In this document: in pieces, positions 46,410 to 57,173 of the stretch | Numbering within the stretch: the stretch's first letter is position 1 | How the letters are laid out: the number at the start of each line of letters is the position of its first letter | Assembly (NCBI RefSeq): GCF_008329985.2 | Contig: NZ_CP038437.2 | Location: forward strand, 4,278,001 to 4,342,000 | DNA: 64,000 bases | Reading direction: 5' to 3' | DNA from: Halomonas binhaiensis | GTDB lineage: Bacteria; Pseudomonadota; Gammaproteobacteria; Pseudomonadales; Halomonadaceae | The notes under the pieces: generated by a model | What the model saw: only the letters and a program-made list of their open reading frames with translations | The model's database searches: none | Told to the model about the DNA's origin: nothing | Translations under genes and position numbers: made by a program

Positions 46410-49400
46410 TTACCCCTCGGAAACAACATGCTCATCTCTCTGCGCCGGTTTGATCCTGAACCAGATAGCGTACAGCGCTGGCAGGAACACCAGAGTCATG
46501 ACCGTTCCGCCAAAGGTGCCGCCAATCAAGGTGTACGCCAGGGTTCCCCAGAACACTGAATGGGTAAGTGGAATGAAGGCCAGCATGGCGGCAAGTGCTG
46601 TCAGGATCACCGGACGGGCCCGTTGCACAGTGGCCTCGATCACGGCATCGAAAGGTGCCAGCCCCTCCTTCTCATTGCTGCGGATCTGGCCAATCAGGAT
46701 CAGGGTATTGCGCATCAGAATGCCGGAAAGTGCGATCAACCCGACCAGTGTGTTGATACCGAATGGCTGCTGAAACACCAGCAAGGTCGGAATGACACCA
46801 ATCAGCCCCAGGGGCGCGGTGGCAAACACCATCACCATCGCCGAGATCGAGCGCACCTGGAAAATGATGGTAATCAGCGTAAACGCGATCATGATCGGGA
46901 ACACCGGAAGCAGAGCACGATTCGCCTTGCCGGACTCCTCGATGGAACCGCCCATCTCGATTCGGTACCCCCCGGGTAGTTCGGCAATGACTGGCTGCAG
47001 CTTCTTCCACACGACAGTGGATACATCGGGAGGCTGCAGCCCCTCGGCAATATCGCCTTGCACGGTGATGGTCGGTGTTCGGTCGCGGCGGCGCAGGATC
47101 GGGTCTTCCATGCGCACCTCCACGGAGCCGATCTGAGATAGCGGTATCCGTTGGCCTGCCGTGCCCACCAGGGTGAAGTCAGCAAGCTTGCCTGGGTCAA
47201 GGCGCCGGTCTCCGGAGGAGCGGGCCATGACCTGCACCGAACGGATGTCTTCGCGCACCTCGGTGATCGGGACACCACTCAGCAGGAACTGCAGCTGTTG
47301 CGCCACGTCGCGGGACGTCAGGCCGATGCTCTGGAGCCGGTCCTGATCGAACGTGAAGTGCAGCGTGGGGACACGTTCTCCCCAATCACTGTTGACCGTC
47401 CTCATCTGAGGGCTCGCCTGCATTACCTCACGCACCTGAGCAGCAATGTCGCGCAGCTTGTCAGGATTTGGCCCCATCACACGGAAGGCCACCGGGAATG
47501 GCGAGTAAGGGCCAAACACCAGTTGAGTAACACGCACGCGGGCTTCCGGCGCCAGCCCATCGACCACTGCCTGTCGCAACTTTATCTTGAGTGCCTCGCG
47601 TGCCTCTTCGTTCTCCGTCAGTACAACGATCTTGGCAAAGGAAGGATCGGGCAGCTCCGGCGACATGGCAAGGTAGAAGCGCGGCGCTCCCTGTCCGATA
47701 TAGGCGGTCACGATATCGGCTTCCGGCTGCCTGGCCAGCCAGGCTTCGACTTTCTCGGTCGCTGCGCTGGTCTGCTCGATGGCGGTGCCATATGGCATTT
47801 GCACCTCGACCAGCACCTCCGGACGATCGGATGTCGGAAAGAACTGCTTCTGCACCACATTCATGCCCAGAACCGCGACCGCGAATGCGGCCACCACGCC
47901 ACCCGCAACCCACCACTTGCGCTGGATCACCTGCCTCAGAAAACGACGAAAGCGGTTATAGCGCGGTGTGCTGTAGATCGCTTCGTGCCCACCCTCAACC
48001 GCCTTGATATTCGGCAACAGTTTCACGCCCAGATACGGTGTGAACACGACAGCCACAACCCAGGAGGCGATCAGGGCGATACCCACGATCCAGAACATGT
48101 TGCTGGTGTACTCGCCAGCGGTCGACTTGGCGAAGCCATTGGGCATGAAGCCAATTGCCGTCACCAGAGTTCCGGCGAGCATGGGCGCGGCCGTATGGCT
48201 CCACGCGTAGGCCGCCGCTCGAACGCGGTCATAGCCTTCCTCCATCTTCACGACCATCATCTCGATGGCAATGATCGCGTCATCGACCAGTAGTCCCAGC
48301 GCCAATATCAAGGAACCGAGGGTAATGCGGTCGAAGTCCTTACCGGTTGCCGCCATGACGATGAACACCACCGCCAGGGTCAAGGGAACCGCTGCCGCAA
48401 CCACGATGCCAACGCGCCATCCCATGCTGAGAAAGCTCACCAGCATGACGACACCGAGGGCGACGAAGAACTTGATCATGAACTCATCGACAGCCGCGCG
48501 AATATTGACCGATTGATCCGTGACCTTGGACAGGCTCATGCCCAACGGCATCTCTTCGTTGATTGCCGCCGTTTCCGCCTCCAGCGACTCACCTAGCTCG
48601 AGGCCGTTCCATCCTTCACGCATCACCACACCAAGCAACAGCGTCGGCTCACCGTTGTTGCGAACCAGGAAAGTGGCCGGGTCCTCATAGCCGCGCTTCA
48701 CTTCGGCGATATCGGACAATTTCAGCGTGCGGCCCTGCACTGTGATGGGGGTATTGCGGATATCATCCAGATCGTCGATGGCGCCATCCAATCGAATGAA
48801 GACCTGTGGCCCGCGAGCTTCGACCGAGCCAGCGGGGGTCATGACGTTGCGGTTATTGAGAGCAGCGAAGATATTCCCCGGTGATACACCAAGGGTTGCC
48901 AGCCGGTCTGAAGAGAACTCGACGAAGATGCGCTCCGCCTGCTCGCCGATAATGTTCACCTTCTTGACCCCCGGCACATGCAGCAGCCGTTGTCGCAGGC
49001 CTTCCGCGTCGCGGACAAGGGTGCGCAGAGGCTCGCCCTTCGCCTTCAGGGCATAGAGGGCAAAGGTCACGTCGGCATACTCGTCGTTCACCATTGGGCC
49101 AATGACGCCACGCGGTAGGTTCGGTGCCTCATCGCCGAGTTTCTTGCGCGCCTGATAGAACTGCTCGGAAACGTCAGCAGGCGGTGTACTGTCACTCAGG
49201 ACCACTTTGGTGATGGCAAGTCCCGGTCGGGTGAAAGTCTCGGTGCGGTCATACCAGCGGAGTTCTTGCATCCGCTTCTCCAGCCTTTCGGCAACCAGGT
49301 CCTCCATCTCCTGTGCAGTCGCTCCCGGCCATGCGGTGACGACGGTCATCTGCTTGACCGTGAAGGCAGGATCTTCCGCACGGCCCAGGCCGAGAAAGGC

Positions 49401-49490
49401 CAACGTACCGGCAACGAAGATCACCAGCAGCAGGAACAGGGTGACGGAGCGCTCACGTACAGCGATGGCAGAGAGGTTGAAACCACTCAT
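46410..49490 (-). CDS. RND efflux pump, inner membrane subunit
   Basis: A 1,026-residue HAE-type RND transporter with two periplasmic porter loops and 12 expected helices. The proton-relay DD pair is seen in LALGLLVDDAIIAIEMM (about residues 400-416). The N-terminal FLGLGRAEDPAFTVKQMTV places it in a subgroup of AcrB-like pumps often paired with a single adaptor. It exports drugs or other small molecules across the envelope with an outer membrane channel encoded elsewhere. Its start overlaps the adaptor stop by four bases (49487-49490). Confidence 0.94.
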   Translation of the reverse strand: MSGFNLSAIAVRERSVTLFLLLVIFVAGTLAFLGLGRAEDPAFTVKQMTVVTAWPGATAQEMEDLVAERLEKRMQELRWYDRTETFTRPGLAITKVVLSDSTPPADVSEQFYQARKKLGDEAPNLPRGVIGPMVNDEYADVTFALYALKAKGEPLRTLVRDAEGLRQRLLHVPGVKKVNIIGEQAERIFVEFSSDRLATLGVSPGNIFAALNNRNVMTPAGSVEARGPQVFIRLDGAIDDLDDIRNTPITVQGRTLKLSDIAEVKRGYEDPATFLVRNNGEPTLLLGVVMREGWNGLELGESLEAETAAINEEMPLGMSLSKVTDQSVNIRAAVDEFMIKFFVALGVVMLVSFLSMGWRVGIVVAAAVPLTLAVVFIVMAATGKDFDRITLGSLILALGLLVDDAIIAIEMMVVKMEEGYDRVRAAAYAWSHTAAPMLAGTLVTAIGFMPNGFAKSTAGEYTSNMFWIVGIALIASWVVAVVFTPYLGVKLLPNIKAVEGGHEAIYSTPRYNRFRRFLRQVIQRKWWVAGGVVAAFAVAVLGMNVVQKQFFPTSDRPEVLVEVQMPYGTAIEQTSAATEKVEAWLARQPEADIVTAYIGQGAPRFYLAMSPELPDPSFAKIVVLTENEEAREALKIKLRQAVVDGLAPEARVRVTQLVFGPYSPFPVAFRVMGPNPDKLRDIAAQVREVMQASPQMRTVNSDWGERVPTLHFTFDQDRLQSIGLTSRDVAQQLQFLLSGVPITEVREDIRSVQVMARSSGDRRLDPGKLADFTLVGTAGQRIPLSQIGSVEVRMEDPILRRRDRTPTITVQGDIAEGLQPPDVSTVVWKKLQPVIAELPGGYRIEMGGSIEESGKANRALLPVFPIMIAFTLITIIFQVRSISAMVMVFATAPLGLIGVIPTLLVFQQPFGINTLVGLIALSGILMRNTLILIGQIRSNEKEGLAPFDAVIEATVQRARPVILTALAAMLAFIPLTHSVFWGTLAYTLIGGTFGGTVMTLVFLPALYAIWFRIKPAQRDEHVVSEG

Positions 49491-50608
49491 GGCTGCTCTC
49501 CGCTATTGGCTACCACCTCGGTTACGCTGTCACTTTCGCTGAGTCGAACCTGTTCACCCTCGTGCAGTAGATGCGCACCGAGCGCCACGACTCGATCCCC
49601 GGCCTCGAGACCACCAATGATCGACGCCGCTTCATCCCCCAGGGCAGCAACCTGCACGGCACGCCAGGTAACCTGAGAGGGATCACCTTCAACGAGCCAT
49701 ACGCCTGGTCCCTTGCCCGGATCAAAGATCGCACCTATCGGTACCTGCAAGGCAGATGCAGGGCGACCATCAGGAATCTGGATGGTGACGGTCGAGCCCA
49801 ACGGAGCGTCCGCCAGCGCCCCCTCCAATACGTATCGAGCCTCGAAAGTTCGCGTTTGAGGATTTGCTGCATCCGACAACTGGCGCAGGCTCGATGGACC
49901 AGTCAGCCCGCTGCCATACAAGGTCGCCTGACCCAGAGAGCCGAGAACGGGGCGCAGGGTTTCAGGCAGATCAATGACCGCCTCGCGAAGCCCGGCATGT
50001 GCCACCCGGACGACAGCCTGGCCAGCAGCGACGACCTGTCCCGGCTCCGCCAGAGTCTCCACCACCACACCATCCGCATCAGCGAGCAGAACAGCGTAGC
50101 CCTCTTCGTTGCTGGCCACATCGGCCCGGGCCTTGGCGGCATTGAGCTCCGCGCGAGCCGAATCAGCAGCCGCCCTGGCATTGTCGTAGGCCGATGCCGA
50201 AACGGAGCCCTTGGCAACGAGAGCACGATAGCGCTCTGCGTCCTCCGCTGTCTGACGCGCACGCGCTTCAGCGGCAGCTACAGCCTCCTCCTCAGCGCGG
50301 CTGGCGAGCCGTAAATCCGAGGGATCGATACGCATGAGCGGCTGTCCACGTTCGACGGTCTGCCCGGTATCCACCAAGCGTTCCGTGATCTTGCCAGGAA
50401 CCCGGAAGCCAAGATCACTTTGCACCCGTGCGGCAACGACTCCGGTGAAAGAGCGCTCCACCGGACCAGAGGTTGCCACCGTCGCAATCCGCACGCGGGG
50501 ACTCTGCGTTCTCGGGTCGCTGGAAGACTCGGCATCACTGCAGGCTGCCAACGCAATGGGCAGCAAGCCAATGACGGCGAGAAATGAAATAGCACGACGC
50601 TTGAGCAT
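49487..50608 (-). CDS. RND efflux periplasmic adaptor lipoprotein
   Basis: A 373-residue membrane fusion protein with lipobox IALAAC at about residues 16-21, a barrel-sandwich/lipoyl half (GFRVPGKITERLVDTGQTVERGQPL), an alpha-hairpin rich in Ala/Glu/Arg (about 85-145), the second lipoyl half (DADGVVVETLAEPGQVVAAGQAV) and a beta-barrel. It connects the RND pump to an outer membrane channel. The ATG at 50608 has GGAGA upstream; the in-frame upstream extension would run into the operator. It is coupled to the pump gene by an ATGA overlap. Confidence 0.92.
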   Translation of the reverse strand: MLKRRAISFLAVIGLLPIALAACSDAESSSDPRTQSPRVRIATVATSGPVERSFTGVVAARVQSDLGFRVPGKITERLVDTGQTVERGQPLMRIDPSDLRLASRAEEEAVAAAEARARQTAEDAERYRALVAKGSVSASAYDNARAAADSARAELNAAKARADVASNEEGYAVLLADADGVVVETLAEPGQVVAAGQAVVRVAHAGLREAVIDLPETLRPVLGSLGQATLYGSGLTGPSSLRQLSDAANPQTRTFEARYVLEGALADAPLGSTVTIQIPDGRPASALQVPIGAIFDPGKGPGVWLVEGDPSQVTWRAVQVAALGDEAASIIGGLEAGDRVVALGAHLLHEGEQVRLSESDSVTEVVANSGEQP

Positions 50609-50643
50609 GGAGATCTCCGGGGAAACGGACATCTCCAGTTTAT

Positions 50644-50677
50644 GACTAGTGACCAATTATGTAAATAGTCACTAGTC
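50644..50677. promoter_or_regulatory. Operator upstream of the RND operon
   Basis: A perfect inverted repeat, GACTAGTGAC-N14-GTCACTAGTC, between the TetR gene and the adaptor gene. On the minus strand a TTGACT (-35-like) overlaps its edge. The same GTGAC-N14-GTCAC geometry recurs at 51345-51368, which marks both as sites for the local TetR protein. Confidence 0.8.
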
Positions 50678-50689
50678 AAGTTCGCTAAG

Positions 50690-51307
50690 CTAAGGAGCCA
50701 GGCTACGCAGCACCAGATTCGAGAGCTGCACGGGCGCATCCTCGACAAGATCGAGATTGTGCTGGAGCAACAGCGGGTTCACGTAGGGCAGCATGACCAG
50801 AAAGATCGAATGCACCGCCTCGTCCAATGGCGTCTTGCGCTCGAACTCGCCGCTCTCGCGCCCTTCGCGGATGATCTCCGTCAGAATCTGTTCGATACGT
50901 TGCACATAGGCCCGAGCAGAAGACCACCCCTCGCCAGCGGAATGAGCAGCAATGTCGTACAGCTTACGATCATTGAAGAACAGGTCCGTGGCGGTAGACA
51001 CCAACGCATTGAACATGCTGCGAAATTTTTTCGTCGGTGTGGAAGCCTCCACCACCGCTTCCTCTACTGCCGCGACGATAGCCTCCAGAGTCTTGGAGCA
51101 GATGGCCTCGCCAATGGCCTGTTTGGAATCAAAGAACTTATAGATGTAAGCCTTGGAAAAGCCTATCGATCTGGCCAGGTCAGAGACGGTCGTTTTCTCG
51201 TAACCGTAGTGGCTGAAATGTTCTTCAGCAGCCACCACTATCTGCTCGCGAACATTGTGGTCGGCAGGCCCTCGCGGCTGCGGGGCGGGAGATTCGATTT
51301 CACTCAT
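50690..51307 (-). CDS. TetR-family regulator of the RND pump
   Basis: A 205-residue TetR protein with an N-terminal helix-turn-helix (about residues 20-65: VSDLARSIGFSKAYIYKFFDSKQAIGEAI) and a helical ligand-binding C-terminal domain. It lies directly upstream of the adaptor-pump operon with one operator on each side of the gene, so it probably represses both the pump and the divergent dehydrogenase and itself. The start is unsure: ATGs at 51307 and 51328 are both open and neither has a good ribosome site. Confidence 0.88.
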   Translation of the reverse strand: MSEIESPAPQPRGPADHNVREQIVVAAEEHFSHYGYEKTTVSDLARSIGFSKAYIYKFFDSKQAIGEAICSKTLEAIVAAVEEAVVEASTPTKKFRSMFNALVSTATDLFFNDRKLYDIAAHSAGEGWSSARAYVQRIEQILTEIIREGRESGEFERKTPLDEAVHSIFLVMLPYVNPLLLQHNLDLVEDAPVQLSNLVLRSLAP

Positions 51308-51334
51308 AAGAACACCACGTCTCGACATTCTGGA

Positions 51335-51368
51335 TTGACAACTAGTGACCATATTGGACTATAGTCAC
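51335..51368 (+). promoter_or_regulatory. Promoter with embedded TetR operator
   Basis: TTGACA (51335-51340), 17 bases, ACTATA (51358-51363) on the plus strand drives the dehydrogenase gene. ACTAGTGAC (51341-51349) and GTCAC (51364-51368) lie in the spacer and over the -10, with the same 14-base inner spacing as the operator at 50644. Confidence 0.72.
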
Positions 51369-51480
51369 AAAGCAATTCAACTCCCGAAGAACTCGCATGT
51401 TCACCCGGGTCCATGATGAAAACAGCCATCGTTTCTAAAGCAATCTATCCATTACCGAATACAGACTACAGGTAAGCAAA

Positions 51481-52266
51481 ATGACCGCACCAGACACCTC
51501 ATGGGTACTCATCACGGGGGCATCGAGTGGCTTCGGCGAGGAATTTGCTCGTCAATATGCCGAGCAAGGTCGCTATCTGGTTCTGGTGGCTCGCCGACTG
51601 GACCGGCTTCAGGCACTCGCCGAAACACTACGCCGGCAGTACGACATTGAGGTCGTCGTGGAACAGGTCGATCTTGCGGATGTGGCAGAAGTCATCCACT
51701 TGCACCGGCGTCTCCATGAACAGGGCATTGCGATCGATATCCTGATCAACAATGCCGGACATGGACTGCAAGGTCCGTTCGTGGATAACCCGTTGGATGA
51801 TGCGTTGGCGATGGTACAGCTGGATGTAGCAAGCCTGACCGCAGTCACCCACGTCTTTGCTCAAGACATGCGTGCGAGAGGGCGTGGAAAAATCCTGCTG
51901 GTAGCCAGCCTGCTGGCTTACCAGGGCGTGGTGAACTTCGCCGTCTATGCCGCCGCCAAGGCCTATGTATTGCGCCTGGGCGAAGCACTACATCGCGAAC
52001 TCAAGCGTGATGGCATCACCGTGACAACGCTTTGTCCGGGCCTGTCGGATACTGGCTTCACCAGTGTGGCCCAACAGAAGATCACACCTGGGTTGAAGCG
52101 TTTGATGATGCAGCCGGCCCCCGTGGTACGCATCGGCATCCGAGCTTTGCAGGCCGGACGCATCAGCGTTGTGCCAGGCTGGGCCAACAAAGCCTTTGTG
52201 GTCCTTACATGGGCGACGCCACGACGTCTGCACCAGGCGCTTCTCTCCCGAGCGATGAATGGATGA
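51481..52266 (+). CDS. Short-chain dehydrogenase/reductase
   Basis: A 261-residue classical SDR: the nucleotide loop TGASSGFGEEFA (about residues 12-23), NNAGHGLQGPF near 91, a catalytic Ser in VASLLAYQG, and YAAAKAY near 158-164 (Tyr and Lys). It resembles DltE/YqjQ-type oxidoreductases of unknown substrate. It is divergent from the TetR gene and its promoter carries the TetR operator, so it is probably induced together with the pump, perhaps to reduce a toxic carbonyl compound. Confidence 0.87.
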   Translation: MTAPDTSWVLITGASSGFGEEFARQYAEQGRYLVLVARRLDRLQALAETLRRQYDIEVVVEQVDLADVAEVIHLHRRLHEQGIAIDILINNAGHGLQGPFVDNPLDDALAMVQLDVASLTAVTHVFAQDMRARGRGKILLVASLLAYQGVVNFAVYAAAKAYVLRLGEALHRELKRDGITVTTLCPGLSDTGFTSVAQQKITPGLKRLMMQPAPVVRIGIRALQAGRISVVPGWANKAFVVLTWATPRRLHQALLSRAMNG

Positions 52267-52299
52267 GCCCAGCGATGGGAGGGCCATGAAACAACGAGT

Positions 52300-53130
52300 T
52301 CAGGCCCGAACCAGGTCAGTATCATCCTGAGCGGGTGTACCTCGTCCACCCACAGGCTGGGCTTCCATCGCCGGCTCATGCTCGATCACTTCACCTTGCC
52401 AATCGATCAGGGCCAAGCGACCGTCGGGGCGCTCGATCAGAGCCGTGCAATGTTCCACCCAATCGCCATCGTTGCAGTAGAGCACGCCATCCCGGGCACG
52501 GAAGCCGGCCTGGTGGATATGCCCACCGACATAACCGTCGAGGCCTTCACGCCCCGCCTGATGGAGCGCTGCCTGCTCGAACTGGGCAACATAACGCTGT
52601 GCGGCACCGATTCGCCCCTTGACCGCTGCGGACAAGGACCAATAGGGCATGCCCAGGGCAGAACGCACTCGATTGACCCAGCGATTCAGGGATAGCACGA
52701 ACTGGTGCATGCCATCGCCCAGCGCCATCACCCAGGGCGCCAGACGTACATGAGTATCGAATTCATCGCCATGACTGACCAGCAAGCGGCGCCCATCAGC
52801 CGTTTCATGAATGGCCCTGCGCTCGATGCTGACCCGATGAACCTTCAGCCCACACAGACGGCGCAAGGCAGCATCGTGATTGCCAGGAATATAGATGATT
52901 TCGCAGCCACTGCGAGCAAGGCGAAGAATACGTGCAACCAGGCGCTGCTGCTGGGCAGGCAATGCCGCACGGCGATGCATGGCAATCAGGTCAATGACAT
53001 CACCGACCAGGTACAGGCGCTCGGGCCGCACCCTGCGCAACAAGCGTGAAAGCAGCTCCGCCTGGCAATCCCGAGTGCCGAGGTGCAGATCGGAAATGAA
53101 AAGGGTACGAACCGTCAGCGTGGTAGCCAT
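52300..53130 (-). CDS. LpxH-like metallophosphoesterase
   Basis: A 276-residue calcineurin-type phosphoesterase with the five metal motifs in order: SDLHLG (about residues 12-17), GDVIDL, GNHDAALR, SHGDEFD and GGHIHQAG. The order and spacing match UDP-2,3-diacylglucosamine hydrolases and their paralogues, which act in lipid A synthesis. Its length is greater than E. coli LpxH (about 240) and a true lpxH may exist elsewhere, so the substrate is uncertain. The ATG at 53130 follows AGGAGAA. Confidence 0.85.
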   Translation of the reverse strand: MATTLTVRTLFISDLHLGTRDCQAELLSRLLRRVRPERLYLVGDVIDLIAMHRRAALPAQQQRLVARILRLARSGCEIIYIPGNHDAALRRLCGLKVHRVSIERRAIHETADGRRLLVSHGDEFDTHVRLAPWVMALGDGMHQFVLSLNRWVNRVRSALGMPYWSLSAAVKGRIGAAQRYVAQFEQAALHQAGREGLDGYVGGHIHQAGFRARDGVLYCNDGDWVEHCTALIERPDGRLALIDWQGEVIEHEPAMEAQPVGGRGTPAQDDTDLVRA

Positions 53131-53360
53131 GAGCGTTCTCCTGATTGCGCTCATTTAGGGAGGCGCTGAACAAATCGGCGAGCATGTTCAAGCGCAAGGC
53201 GCACGGAGCACAAGAACCGGAGCATATGGGGTATATGTGAGGATTCCGCGCACCGCACAACGTGGCGATTGAGCAGCACAGGCATTTGTGCAGCGCTTCC
53301 TAGACTGACAAGCCGCCATGACGACCCCATGGCGGCTTAATGACGATCCTGTTTCCAAAG

Positions 53361-53438
<78 letters not shown>

Positions 53439-53479
53439 AATGATTCAAAAAGCCTTATATCGATTGCAATGATTTTTCA

Positions 53480-53509
53480 CTTATAGCTTATAGCTTATAG
53501 CTTATAGCT
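53480..53509. repeat. Heptanucleotide tandem repeat (CTTATAG)
   Basis: Four copies of CTTATAG plus a partial one, 43 bases after the CGTAAGC tract and just before the ahcY 3' end. It is followed by degenerate copies (CAGCTTACAGCTC). Confidence 0.93.
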
Positions 53510-53544
53510 CCACAGCTTACAGCTCATGGCCCGACCTGCTCGTA

Positions 53545-54966
53545 TCAGTATCTATAATGCTCAGGCTTGAAGGGGCCCCCTACAGGCACATTGGTGTATC
53601 TGGCCTGCTCTTCTGTCAACCGGGTAATCACGCCACCGAATCCTTCCACCATGTAACGCGCGACTTCTTCGTCCAGATGACGCGGCAATACCGTGACATC
53701 GATGGCGTCCTGCTTCTCGGATGCAGGAAGATCGGCAAAGCGCCGCTCATACAGATGCATCTGCGCCAATACCTGGTTGGCAAAAGAGCCATCCATGACC
53801 CGGGATGGGTGGCCGGTGGCATTGCCCAGGTTGACCAGCCGTCCTTCCGCCAGCAGATAGAGCACGTTGCGACTATCTGCATCTATGGGCTGGTCTGGTC
53901 CAGCGTCACGATAGATCTTGTGGACCTGGGGTTTGACTTCCTCCCACTGCCACTTCTCACGCATATAGGCGATATCGATTTCACTATCGAAATGGCCGAT
54001 GTTGCACACTACGGCACCGTTTTTCAGCGCTCCCAGCATGGCGGCATCACAGGCGGCGATGTTGCCGGTACAAGTCACGACCAGGTCAGTCCTGCCAAGC
54101 AGCTCACGGTCGACACTGGCCTCCCCCTGGTTGATCCCACCGCGATGGGGAGACACGACCTCATAGCCATCCATGCATGCCTGCATGGCACAGATGGGGT
54201 CAACTTCTGCAACCCGCACGATCATGCCTTCCTGGCGCAATGATGCCGCTGAGCCCTTGCCGACATCACCATAACCCATGACCAGGGCCTGCTTGCCTGC
54301 CAACAGGTGGTCAAGACCCCGCTTGATGGCATCATTCAGGCTATGGCGGCAACCGTACTTGTTGTCGTTCTTGGACTTGGTCACAGAATCGTTGACGTTG
54401 ATGACAGGAACCCGGAGCGTGCCATCAGCCCACATCTCCAGCAGGCGATGGATCCCCGTCGTCGTTTCTTCACTGATACCGTGAATCGCATCCAGCTTCT
54501 GGGGGTGACGCTCATGCAGCAACTGGGTGAGATCACCGCCATCATCGAGCACCATGTTCGGCGTCCAGCCATCGGCGCCTTCCACGGTCTGCTCGATGCA
54601 CCACCAGAATTCATCCTCGCTTTCCCCTTTCCAGGCGAACACGGGAATATTCGCCGCCGCAATGGCTGCAGCGGCATGGTCCTGAGTGGAAAAGATATTG
54701 CAGGATGACCAGCGCACGCTGGCGCCCAGATCTATCAAAGTCTCGATCAGCACTGCCGTCTGGATGGTCATGTGAATGCAGCCGGCGATGCGAGCCGCCC
54801 TGAGTGGCTGGGCGGCATGATATTTAGCGCGAATCGCCATCAACGCCGGCATCTCGCTTTCGGCGATTCGAATTTCACGCCGCCCCCACTCAGCGAGACC
54901 GATATCGGCGACACGATAATCGTTGAAGGAGTGGTCCATGGGGGCTACCTGCTGCATCTGGGTCAT
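53545..54966 (-). CDS. ahcY: Adenosylhomocysteinase
   Basis: A 473-residue NAD-dependent enzyme that splits S-adenosylhomocysteine into adenosine and homocysteine. The start [20 protein letters not shown], the NAD loop [10 protein letters not shown] (about residues 260-269), [13 protein letters not shown] and the closing FKPEHYRY are all standard; the extra 40-residue insert around 150-190 is that of the long bacterial form. A strong AGGAGG precedes the ATG. No SAH riboswitch was recognised in the upstream 128 bases. Confidence 0.97.
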   Translation of the reverse strand: MTQMQQVAPMDHSFNDYRVADIGLAEWGRREIRIAESEMPALMAIRAKYHAAQPLRAARIAGCIHMTIQTAVLIETLIDLGASVRWSSCNIFSTQDHAAAAIAAANIPVFAWKGESEDEFWWCIEQTVEGADGWTPNMVLDDGGDLTQLLHERHPQKLDAIHGISEETTTGIHRLLEMWADGTLRVPVINVNDSVTKSKNDNKYGCRHSLNDAIKRGLDHLLAGKQALVMGYGDVGKGSAASLRQEGMIVRVAEVDPICAMQACMDGYEVVSPHRGGINQGEASVDRELLGRTDLVVTCTGNIAACDAAMLGALKNGAVVCNIGHFDSEIDIAYMREKWQWEEVKPQVHKIYRDAGPDQPIDADSRNVLYLLAEGRLVNLGNATGHPSRVMDGSFANQVLAQMHLYERRFADLPASEKQDAIDVTVLPRHLDEEVARYMVEGFGGVITRLTEEQARYTNVPVGGPFKPEHYRY

Positions 54967-55094
54967 CGCTGCCTCCTGCTGCTGTGACGGGAAGTTTTGC
55001 TTACCTCACTATAGGTGGCTATTCCATTAGCTCGCCAACCACTAGTCTCAAGCCCCTTAAGCGTAGTTTCCCTTCGCCATGGCTATCCCTGCAT

Positions 55095-56891
<1,797 letters not shown>

Positions 56892-57173
56892 TCATCCTTG
56901 AGGCTAGGAGGCATTGGGCGGGAATGGAGATGGCACGCCTGGCACGAACAAGAAGCGTCACAGCGACAGCTTGTTTGGCACAGCTTTTGGTACAACAACA
57001 GGTTTCATAAACGCGACATGAAATACATTTTTTTCTGATTTAGACATGGCTAAATTTCAGATAGCGACAATGCTGTTCATGAGCATCCACGGCTCATTCC
57101 TGAACCGTTCAGCGACCCCTCCGCTTTACGCTTCAGTCATTACAACCAGTCATTACAACCATGGAGCCACGCA

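Noticed and set aside
47151..48293. 380-residue plus-strand frame opposite the RND pump gene
   Set aside because: Antisense shadow; the minus-strand frame encodes an unmistakable RND transporter.
54967..55094. SAH riboswitch upstream of ahcY
   Set aside because: The 128-base leader does not show the conserved pseudoknot sequence pieces I would expect.
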